Both the position numbers and the translations under genes were made by a program. From Gnetum montanum (taxonomy: Eukaryota > Streptophyta > Gnetopsida > Gnetales > Gnetaceae), in contig MNCI01011880.1 of assembly GCA_015680685.1 (NCBI GenBank), positions 474,387 through 538,386 of the forward strand: DNA of 64,000 bases, in the 5' to 3' direction. Under the pieces are notes generated by a model. It ran no database searches and had not been told where the DNA came from. It saw only the letters and a program-made list of their open reading frames with translations. Positions 56,140-64,000 of this stretch are shown here, in pieces (position 1 is the stretch's first letter; every line of letters begins with the position of its first letter).

Positions 56140-57180
56140 ATGGACGAAGCTTTACTTGCACCCCTAGCCCTAACAAGCCCATATGGGGAAACGTTTAGAC
56201 AGATTAATCTTGCAATGATAGGAACCAAAAATCTCTCTTGTGACATAACCATAGTAGCCTTGGAAGTATCCCCAAACTGGCCAGAACATTTGTCCCAAAT
56301 CTTATACCTAGAGGTTGGTGATGTTACCGAGGATTCCCTCACTGAGGTCTCTGTGGTTACACACAAGGGAGAAAACAAAACTCTGAAGGTTAGTTCTCTC
56401 CTTGACCAACAAACACAGAGCGACATATCTCAAGTACTCCAAGATAACATTACAATGTTTACATGGTCGTACGAAGACATGCTGGGTTTAGACCTGCGAC
56501 TAATACAACACAACATCGTGTTAGACCCGAGTATTAAAGAGGTTAGATAGAAAGCATGGAAGATTAAGCCTAAAATCGCATTGGTAGTGCGTGATGAAAT
56601 CACTAAGCTATATCAAGCTGGTTTCATCTATGCGGTTGATTATTCGGATTGGGTGTCAACCATTGTTGTTGTTTTCTAAGAAAATGGGAGGAATACACAT
56701 CTATATAGACTTCCATGATTTGAACAAAGTAATGATTAAAGAAAATTTCCCATTACCAGGTATTGACCAAATCATCAATAAAATAGCTGGACATGCTTTA
56801 CTATCCTTCATGGATGGGTTTTCGGGATATAATCAAATCCGTATCAACCTAGAACATCAAATGACTACAACTTTCATGACCCCTTGGGGAACTTTCTGTT
56901 ATACCATGATGCCCTTCGAGCTAAAAAACACTGGAGCAACTTATCAACGTGCCATGACGTATATCTTTAGTGATTACCTCTTAGAGAGATTGAACGACTA
57001 CGTAGATGACATAGCTGTTAAATCTAGGAAGTCGAAAGATCACCCAGAAGACCTAGACTTAATCCTTAAATAATGTCTCAAGCATGACCTATGGCTAAAC
57101 CTAAGAAAATGTGTGTTTGGAGTCAAAACCGGATACATGTTGGGGTTTGTAGTATCGGGAGCTGGCATATGAGTCGACCC
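56140..57180 (+). pseudogene. reverse transcriptase of element Z
   Basis: The first frame (56,140-56,550) gives the RT lead-in with FTWSYEDMLGLD and a stop in place of a Gln. After a frame change near 56,680 the catalytic part is 56,680-57,073: GGIHIYIDFHDLNK, FPLPGIDQIINKIAGH, FMDGFSGYNQI, FMTPWGTFCYTMMPF and the YVDDIAVKS catalytic loop (near 57,000). YVDD and the following KS are typical of the Tat lineage, in contrast to the FMDDFS of A. LRKCVFGVKTGYMLGFVVS follows to 57,170 with stops. It would copy Z RNA and could in principle serve X and Y. Confidence 0.85.
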
Positions 57181-57720
57181 TGACAAGGTTAGGACCATCG
57201 TTAACCTGGCGCCACCTACAAACCTCAAAGAACTACATGGGTTGCAAGGTAGGTTACAGTTTATCAGGAGGTTCATCTCGAAGTTAACAAAAAAATTACA
57301 TCCTATGCAACTTATGCTCAAGAAAGGGATGAACTTTGAGTGGATTGAAGACTGCTAATGTGCTTTTGATGACCTAAAGAAAGAGCTGTTACATTTGCCA
57401 ATGGTTTTCCCACCATAAAGGGACCAACCTTTCTACATCTACTTGGCAAGTTCAGATGTGTCAATAGCTACGTTGTTGTATCAAAAGAGGGACGATGGGT
57501 TGGAAGTCCCTATCTATTATCTAAGTCATGCTCTATTTGCATATGAAACGAGGTACAATGAAGTAGAGTGTAACTATTTGACATTGGTTTTTACACTTCA
57601 AAAATGTAGACACTATCTTTTCTGCAGCCAAGTTAACATAATTTGCAAGAACAACATTTTGCGAGACATCACAAATAGTTTATACGAGAGTAGTAGGATA
57701 GCTCACTAGAAAGCCATCAT
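57181..57720 (+). pseudogene. RNase H domain of element Z
   Basis: Connection LHGLQGRLQFIRRFISKL (near 57,233), then the RNase H block FYIYLASSDVSIATLLYQ (57,431 on; the first acid has changed: LASS replaces the family VSD/DAS), IYYLSHAL, ETRYNEVECNYLTLVFTLQKCRHYLFCSQ. Stops at 57,357 and 57,417 and the altered active site inactivate it. Confidence 0.75.
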
Positions 57721-57733
57721 AGCAAAATTTGAC

Positions 57734-58240
57734 TTGCACTTCATTGGCCAATCTTCCACGAAAGGCCAAGCGATAGCCAACCAGCTCGTAACATCACCTA
57801 TTAACGATCAGACAATGATAGAACCTGAGTTTCCAGATGAACATGTACATAGTTTAAACCTTGTATCAGCAGGCCTCGAAGTGACATTATACTTTGATGG
57901 AGCTTCGACTACCAGAGATGGCAACGTTGCCGTCATCATCACGCTTTCCCTTGAGGATGTATGCCCATTGGCTTACCACTTGGCGTTTCCTTGTATGAAC
58001 AATGTGGTAGAATACGAGGGGCTCCTTAGGGGACTATTAGCATCCAGAGAACTGAGCGTCCAACACCTGGCAATCCAAGGCGATTTGATGCTCATTGTTA
58101 ATCAAATTATAGAAGTCTATGCCTGCAAAGCTGTGCATCTGCAGCCCTATTGTGATATGGCTAAAGATCTTCTAAAATATACGTCCGGCACATCCCACAT
58201 AGTGAGAACACCGTAGCTGATGCACTAGCTATGCTAGCTT
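57734..58240 (+). pseudogene. second, archaeal-type RNase H (aRH) of element Z
   Basis: After the IAKFDLHFIGQSSTKGQAIAN tether a second RNase H domain starts at about 57,890: LYFDGASTTRDGNVAVII (first acid), NNVVEYEGLLRGLLASRELSV (the EYxAL helix with the Glu), IQGDLMLIVNQI (the GDSxLVVxQ block), and a decayed HVxREENxxADALA end near 58,200. This additional domain between RNase H and integrase defines the Tat lineage of plant Ty3/gypsy elements. The 160-codon frame is nearly intact; it closes with a frame change at 58,214. Confidence 0.85.
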
Positions 58241-58369
58241 TAAACGTTTCACCAAATTTTTTCGCTACCTTGCTCACTTTAATGATGGAATGTACAGACC
58301 CTATCATCCAAGTGGCACAAATCTCCTTCTTAAGTACGTAAGGAACACCAGAATGGTATGAAAACATTA

Positions 58370-59620
58370 AAACCTACCTTCTATATGGCAAACCACCACA
58401 TGAGTTAACATTTACACAAAAAGATACAATCCACAAGCATGTTAGGAAATATGTCATCATTAGAGACAATACTCTATGTAGGTGCTCTTTTGATGGCATA
58501 TTATTAACTTGAGCTAATAATGATGAAGCGCAAAGGATAGTTAGTGAAGTCCATGAGGGCCTATGTGGAGGACACATAGCCATGCGAGCCATGACCACTA
58601 AGATTAGATGCCTAGGGTATTATAGGCTTTACATGGAACGAGATTGCCTTACTAAGGTTAAGACATGTAACACATGCTAGTGTTACACAAATCTAATACA
58701 CGTGTCACCAACTGAGTTGCATACTACACAGATCACTTGGCCATTCCAACGATGGGGACTAGACATCATAGGTCCCATCACACCTAAGTCTTCCGCAGGA
58801 CATAGTTTCATTATTACCACCACTGAGTGCTTCATGAAGTGGGTCGAGGCTATTCCCCTATGAAATACTACATCTCAACAGGTTTGTCATTTTATCTTGG
58901 ACAATATAGTAACCAGGTTTGGGCTTCCCATGACTATTGTGATCAACAATGGGCTGTAATTTAGTAGCACCAAAACGAAATCATTCTGCAACAACGTTGG
59001 TATTAAGTAATCTTTCTCCTCACCATATTAACTGCAAGAAAATGGTCAAGAAGAAGCAACAAACAAGGTGGTTATCAATTTACTCAAAAAGATGCTTAGC
59101 AGCAACAAGAAACGATGGCATGAGAAAATCCTCTATGTGTTATGGACCTATCGTACAACATGTAGAACAGCTACCGGTAGGACACCCTATAGCCTAGTCT
59201 ACAGCTCTAGAGTAGTTTTGCCCCTTGAACTATAGGTTCCCTCATTGCAGATGGTCCTCTCCATGGTTATAAATGAGACTCAACACAATGAGTCCAGGAT
59301 CATGGATCTAGACTTAGTGGAGGAGAAGCGTATCTAGACACTCGACAACATCAACAAATATTAGGATAGGTAGAAGCAGAAGCATCATGGCAACTTGCAT
59401 CAGTGACTGATCAAGAAAGGAGACTTGGTCTTAAAGCCGTTCGTGAACCAGTGAGCAAATTCTCTACAAGCTGGGAAGGCCCTTTCCTGGTCATTAACGC
59501 ATACGACAATGGAGTATTCAGGTTAGTGGACATCAATAGCAATGAACTTCCAAATTTGATGAATCACATGTGCCTAAAGTAGTACCACATTTAGAGCACA
59601 GCTCGGCTTAAACGCAAGGT
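58370..59620 (+). pseudogene. integrase of element Z
   Basis: Zinc-binding part HEGLCGGHIAMRAMTTKIRCLGYY...CNTC (58,551-58,680). The catalytic core has WGLDIIGPITPKS (first D, near 58,760), then VINNGLQF-like where the second D of SDNG has become N (near 58,940). ENGQEEATNKVV (near 59,040) keeps the Glu. GRTPYSLVYSS near 59,170 and KKGDLVLKPF near 59,420 are the C-terminal blocks. Stops and small shifts near 58,860, 58,960 and 59,030 break it. With one catalytic Asp lost and many stops it is inactive. Confidence 0.8.
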
Positions 59621-59627
59621 AACAAAT

Positions 59628-60062
59628 GTCTGCTACGATGTAAAACTGGCATTGTAAAAAATGTCTGCTACAACGTAAAACTGGCATTGTAACAAACGTC
59701 TGCTATGACGTAAAACTGGCGGTGTTGTATACCTCCGCTATGACGTAAAACTGGAATTTCTTGCATGCATCCACCATGATGCTAAACTGGAAAAATTTTC
59801 GACCATCTGCCACGACGTAAAACTAGCAAGGTAAGCATCCATTTGCTGAGATGTTAAACCAACATAGACTTGTCACTAGGTCATGACACAACATTGATAC
59901 CCACAACACAGTCTACTAGGACCATAAACTAGCTCTTCCACCATCCGCTACAACGTAGAACTAACATGCTTTAGTCTGCCTAGACTTTAAACCGGGACCA
60001 TGGTCTGCTGGGACTTAAAACCAACAACGACGGTCTACTAGAACTTAAAACTAGAATTTTCC
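59628..60062 (+). repeat. degenerate 35-50-nt tandem array in the Z 3' region
   Basis: About ten units of the type CTGCTACGACGTAAAACTGG, regular at 59,628-59,760 and then diverging into GGACCATAAACTAGC and GGACTTAAAACCA forms. Comparable arrays lie in X and Y at the same relative place. Confidence 0.65.
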
Positions 60063-61258
60063 AATAGGTCATCCACCAAAAAAGTGGGTATGACCATTCT
60101 TGCACGACATCCTCATTAGATAGAATGGGTAGGACGTTGGAATAGATGCAAGGTCGCTACCCTCCTGGCATTCTACTGATTCCTCAGATATGCCGAAAGG
60201 CATACTACTGACCCCTTGGAGATGCCGCTACAATGGCCACTAAGCAATTACAACTCTTGGGGTCAGCATCACCACTTGGAGCCCCAAGGAAACTATGGTC
60301 ACCCATAGCCTTGGTTGCCTCCAGCCGTCATCGCCACCAGACTTTGGCTTAGTAGATTCATCTGACTGGCTCCTTGCTTAGTCAGATGGATAAGATGAAT
60401 CTGGCTGTTGACGGTGAATTCCTGAGCCACGATGTCAACAAAGGGACCCCTACCTCTTGCTATAGTCCCCTCTCCATGTCTTGTGCTCTCCTTTTTGTTT
60501 CGGATGGCACTTGTTTCAACAGCCTCCGAGGCGATTAGGATGACTACTTTTGTTCTTTGTTCTTTGTTATGTTTTGCAGGTCACTTGCTATGATAGCATT
60601 GTTAAAAAATGCATTCAATAGGAGGGCGAGGCATCATAGCATTCTGAGGTGGCTGGTCAGACTAGCATGACTACTTGGGAGTGCAGACCCTACCCTTTTC
60701 CCCACCAGACACCTTATCCTACTTGCTCCATCCCTTATCTTTACAACCGCCTTTACCTTCTTCTCTGGTTTGTACAGAATGTAAGCGTACAAGAAGCCTT
60801 TCACACATGATAACCATCATGTTCATGAACTGGTGTAATGCAAATTGCCTTATGAAATGCATTTGTAGCATAAAAAAACAAAAAACAAAAAAGAGAATGG
60901 GAAAAGCTAGGAAAAATGGATGAAACACAACTCATCCAGGCCATACAGGTGTAACGCAACTCGCCCAGGAAAGTCCCACATATACTATATAGCAGTGTAA
61001 CCTCTTGCGAAAACACCAGCGAGAAGTTATCTAATAACATGTTTACGAAGTATCCTGCTCACACTTGAGTCTTTCCCAAACCTCCCTTCCTTGTAACTAT
61101 AAAATCCCTCCCCTTCTCCTTACACTCCCAAACCTTCGCACTTCTAGGTTTAACATAGCAAAATCCGAGCAGTAACTGATGAACGATGCTGGCGTCTTTA
61201 CCTCTATGGTGTCTCAAATTATTTGTTGACATCTCTCGGGTAAGCCTTCCAAACATCA
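60063..61258 (+). other. 3' internal non-coding region of element Z
   Basis: No coding motif. Blocks at 60,560-60,660 and 60,920-60,980 resemble Y near 43,200 and 43,540-43,610. ORFs 60,675-60,923 (plus) and 60,719-61,040 (minus) look like chance. Confidence 0.45.
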
Positions 61259-61260
61259 AT

Positions 61261-61273
61261 AAAGAGGGGCCAT
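61261..61273 (+). promoter_or_regulatory. polypurine tract of element Z
   Basis: AAAGAGGGGCCAT directly before the 3' LTR; the same AAAGAGGGGCC stands before the Y 3' LTR. Confidence 0.8.
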
Positions 61274-62504
61274 TAAAACACCATGAAATTTTGAGATCTC
61301 AGTGATTCAGCAAAGTTTCGAAGTTTAGGCAAGGATCTTCACAAGTATAGCATCAAAAAGCATCCGGGCGATGGACACATCTCAGCAAGTTTCCTTTCTT
61401 AGCTAAGGGCCTGCTATGCTATGCTACATAGCTCAGCATAGTAGACTTCAGAAAGATAGAACAGAACAAGGGATGCACAGTGAGAACACTTCAACTCCGC
61501 AAGTTAGCCATGTTCAAAAATCTTAACTTTTGTCCTGTTATGCTACGTCACGCTATGCAGTGTAGCGCAGTGTAATGTAAGTAGCACAGTTGATTTAGCC
61601 GCGACATAATAAAATTCAAATAGTGGAAGTCATTATGCTACGATACGCTCCCCAGCATATCGCAGTGTAGCTGCGGGACAATTTACTACCAAAGATCTGA
61701 AAATCCTTCAACGCTAATGATGAGGGTGGTTACGCTATACTACACTTCAGAGCGTAGAACAGTGTAGCGTCACAAGCTTTAGCTACAGCACATCAGGTCA
61801 ATGGTATTTTGTGGGCCTAGGACACGCGTCATCTAAACCACGTTCTTCTCCTAACCCTAATCTTATAAATACCCCGACGGACAATGCTCAAAGGGCTAGT
61901 AATTATCGACAATTTTGGCAAAGATTGGCAAGATGACAAGAAAGAATTGGCAAGAGAAGAGCATTGATGATGACAGAGAGAAGCTTTTGGCTAGAGATTT
62001 CAAGTTAGCAAACACTTTGCTTCAAGCCTAACTCCCTTGCACCCAGATTGGCTAGTGAACAAGGTAGATTGGCCTTTTCTTGTTTAATCTCTAAATAGCT
62101 TCTTGTTGGTGCTGGATAGTTCGTCCAAACTAGAGTCTGCTTATAAATCCCAGATCTTGGGATTGTGCATGTTTCAAAATTCAATTCACTATGCCCTATT
62201 TACATTGAATTTTACAATCATTTTTTGCATAGTTTACACTACCTTCATTGCCTTCAAGATCCAATCTTGGAGAAAATCTCACTTTCTTGTCAATCGATAA
62301 TATATATTCATATCAAATCGTCACCTCATTATACGATCGTTGACAAGTTTACTGACTAAGTCAGTCCCTATCTGATTGGTAAGATTGTTCAAGGCACCTT
62401 AGATTCATTTTCTGTAGCACAACCCTCGCACAGATTTGGGGTTGGAACTATGTACACAAGAATCCTCTCGGTGTTTCCAGCGATCAATGTTTTCCGTCGT
62501 TACA
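61274..62504 (+). mobile_element. 3' LTR of element Z
   Basis: 1,231 bp, TAAAACACC (family TGAAACACC) to CGTCGTTACA, keeping the canonical CA end that the 5' copy has lost. Confidence 0.88.
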
Positions 62505-62509
62505 ACCAT
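62505..62509. repeat. target-site duplication of Z, right copy
   Basis: ACCAT, identical to 43,921-43,925. Confidence 0.88.
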
Positions 62510-62734
62510 CAGTGGTACTAACTTCGCATCTTACATCATGATACACCATTTGCATTTCATCTTCGTAGCACATTGCCTATACACTTTGCCCCAGCATATC
62601 CCTATCCACAACACTCTTGAACGTGGTGAAAAAACACCCAATTAGGTATCGACAAGCAATGTTGGTGCCACATCTACTATAGTGTTTTTGAATTCTTTGT
62701 TGATGTCTCTCAGGCCACTCCTCCAGATGTTAAT
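62510..62734 (+). other. end of the element Y interior, displaced by Z
   Basis: Continues Y after the Z insertion. Non-coding. Removing Z and one ACCAT gives a Y interior of about 5.1 kb in total. Confidence 0.65.
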
Positions 62735-62747
62735 AAAGAGGGGCCAA
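62735..62747 (+). promoter_or_regulatory. polypurine tract of element Y
   Basis: AAAGAGGGGCCAA directly before TGAAACACC of the 3' LTR. Confidence 0.8.
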
Positions 62748-64000
62748 TGAAACACCACAAAATTTTGGGTCCTAGCATCTTGATTGTAAATTTGGCTAAG
62801 TGTTAACATAGTGGTACTTTGTCCAAATTTTTCTAAGTGTTGAGTGTAGTTAGCTCAAGCTACCAGATTTGCAAAATTTTTCTCTAAGTGTCAGAATGAT
62901 GACACTTTTTGCAAATTTGTCTAAGTGCTGGGACTATGCTCTCCACTACAGTAGATTGTAGTAAGCTTTAACAGCTAGTTTTGAAAGATTTTGGTTAAGT
63001 GTCAAAATGATGACATGAGCTATAGATTTTTCTAAGTGTTGAGCCTACACTTGCTACACTTGCTACACTTGGGAGTGTAGTTAGCCTCCCATGGAGCATA
63101 GTCAACACTTAGTTACATTTTTCCCACTACGCTCACTACACTCGAGAGCGTAGTCACCCTCCCATGGAGTGTAGTCAACACTTAGCTATATTTTGTCCAC
63201 TACACTCACTATGCTTGCTACGATCGAGAGCATAGTTAGCTTCCCATGGAGTGTAGTCAACACTTAGTCACATTTTTCCAATTTTTGGAAATCTTTGACC
63301 AGATTTTACCTAAGTCTAGAACTATGCTCTCATCTAGTCTAGAGTGTAATCAAGCATAGATGGTAAGAATCGCCTCTAAAGGGTCCACACCTTAGCATCG
63401 GCATTCACATCAGCTCTAGCACCTCTCTAGTAGCAACATTTTACATGTTTTGCATCCCTCTTTCCCAAAAAATTGTAGCTATGTTGTAGAGCATAGAACC
63501 AGGGTCTAGTCTCCAAAAGTTGCATTTTTTGGCATTATTTGCATCTTTTTAGGTACTTTGTGGCCTTTTCTGTGTAGTTGGGTAGCATAATCATAGTCTA
63601 TCGGCTTCACAAACTTTGTCATATCAATGACACCACTTAACATTGTAGAGCTTAACACTAGAGTGTAGTTGGGGTGAGCATAGTTCCACTTACCACTCTT
63701 CCATGTGTCATGTGATTCACATTTTGGACTAATCCTAGCCCTATAAATACCCCTACATCCAAATTTTTTGGCATTTTCATTTAGCATCCAACATTTTGGC
63801 ATTTAGCACTTAGCTTTTTAGGTGAATGAGACTGAAACACTTTGGTAGCCTTGCACACCATGTGGTATACCACAACCATATTGCACCCTTGTAGGACACC
63901 ACACAGTACACCATGGTAGCCAAGCTAGCAAGTATAGACACCACAATGAGTGCCAAACTTCATGGCCCAACACTACTGAGACTGTGACTATGCTCTGCAC
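62748..64000 (+). mobile_element. 3' LTR of element Y (truncated by the window end)
   Basis: Starts TGAAACACCACAAAATTTTG and is collinear with the 5' LTR pieces at 28,398-28,426 and 37,398 onward. The window ends before its U5 end and before the right target-site duplication, so the Y boundary is outside. Confidence 0.87.

Larger units (their letters stand above)
43926..62504 (+). mobile_element. element Z: Tat/Ogre-like Ty3/gypsy retrotransposon with an antisense passenger gene
   Basis: 18.6 kb including a nested 1.57-kb solo LTR, so about 17.0 kb itself. LTRs 43,926-45,153 and 61,274-62,504, TSD ACCAT, PBS and PPT like X and Y. Order is gag, protease, antisense spliced gene, RT, RNase H, second (archaeal-type) RNase H, integrase, tandem array, PPT. 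The second RNase H between RT-RNase H and integrase is the hallmark of the Tat lineage (Ogre, Retand and relatives). All coding parts carry stops, so it is dead. It is inserted in the interior of Y. Confidence 0.9.

Noticed and set aside
59628-60062. CRISPR-like repeat array
   Set aside because: Units are degenerate and directly tandem without unique spacers, in a plant retrotransposon.

Overview
The window is nuclear DNA of a large-genome plant, built almost entirely from nested, decayed retroelements. Evidence is plant-type Ty3/gypsy polyproteins of two lineages (Athila-like and Tat/Ogre-like), a tRNA-headed SINE, an RTE-like LINE fragment, and plant-style introns of about 50-130 nt. No single-copy host gene is certain. 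The old but little-deleted elements (about 9.5% divergence between LTRs with no indels) fit a slow-turnover genome such as a gymnosperm; that is inference. C-to-T and G-to-A decay dominates everywhere, as expected of methylated transposon DNA.

Left part (1-28,397). A GC-rich, pyrimidine-biased start gives way near 440 to AT-rich DNA holding an acidic minus-strand ORF (1,389-1,628), a LINE reverse-transcriptase relic (3,160-3,505) and a minus-strand Ty3/gypsy gag-protease relic, called B (about 5,580-8,550). Element C lies next to B on the minus strand: 3' LTR 8,628-9,474, PPT 9,475-9,483, and an Athila-ORF1/plant-transposon-like ORF. Element A, a full-length Athila-like Ty3/gypsy element on the plus strand (9,995-19,812; 793-bp LTRs; TSD CCATG), interrupts that ORF. 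The C frame resumes exactly when A and one TSD copy are removed. Beyond C are a TATA-plus-hairpin promoter-like block (22.77-22.84 kb), a Ser/Pro/His-rich ORF trace, and a copia-like LTR/PBS remnant split by a SINE with a perfect 8-bp TSD (26,083-26,239).

Right part (28,398-64,000). One Tat/Ogre-like family is nested several levels deep. Y (plus strand) begins at 28,398 and runs past the window end. X (minus, 28,427-37,392) is inserted 29 nt inside the 5' LTR of Y. Z (plus, 43,926-62,504, TSD ACCAT) is inserted in the interior of Y. A minus-strand solo LTR of the same family (49,029-50,595, TSD CCAAC) sits inside the gag-protease frame of Z. X and Y carry only gag and protease and are non-autonomous. 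Z carries gag, protease, RT, RNase H, a second archaeal-type RNase H and integrase, and is the only pol-bearing member here.

The most unusual object is inside Z, between protease and RT: a complete-looking antisense gene (about 55,646 to 51,053). It has a TATA box, a start codon, about nine exons with GT/AG borders, a stop codon and an AATAAA signal 41 nt downstream. It encodes an FCP1/NIF-type (HAD) phosphatase-like domain with lost catalytic acids, a plant-mobile-domain-like module, and a highly charged tail with a 16-residue repeat. Introns on the antisense strand cannot be spliced from the genomic RNA of the element, so such a passenger can travel by retrotransposition with its introns intact.
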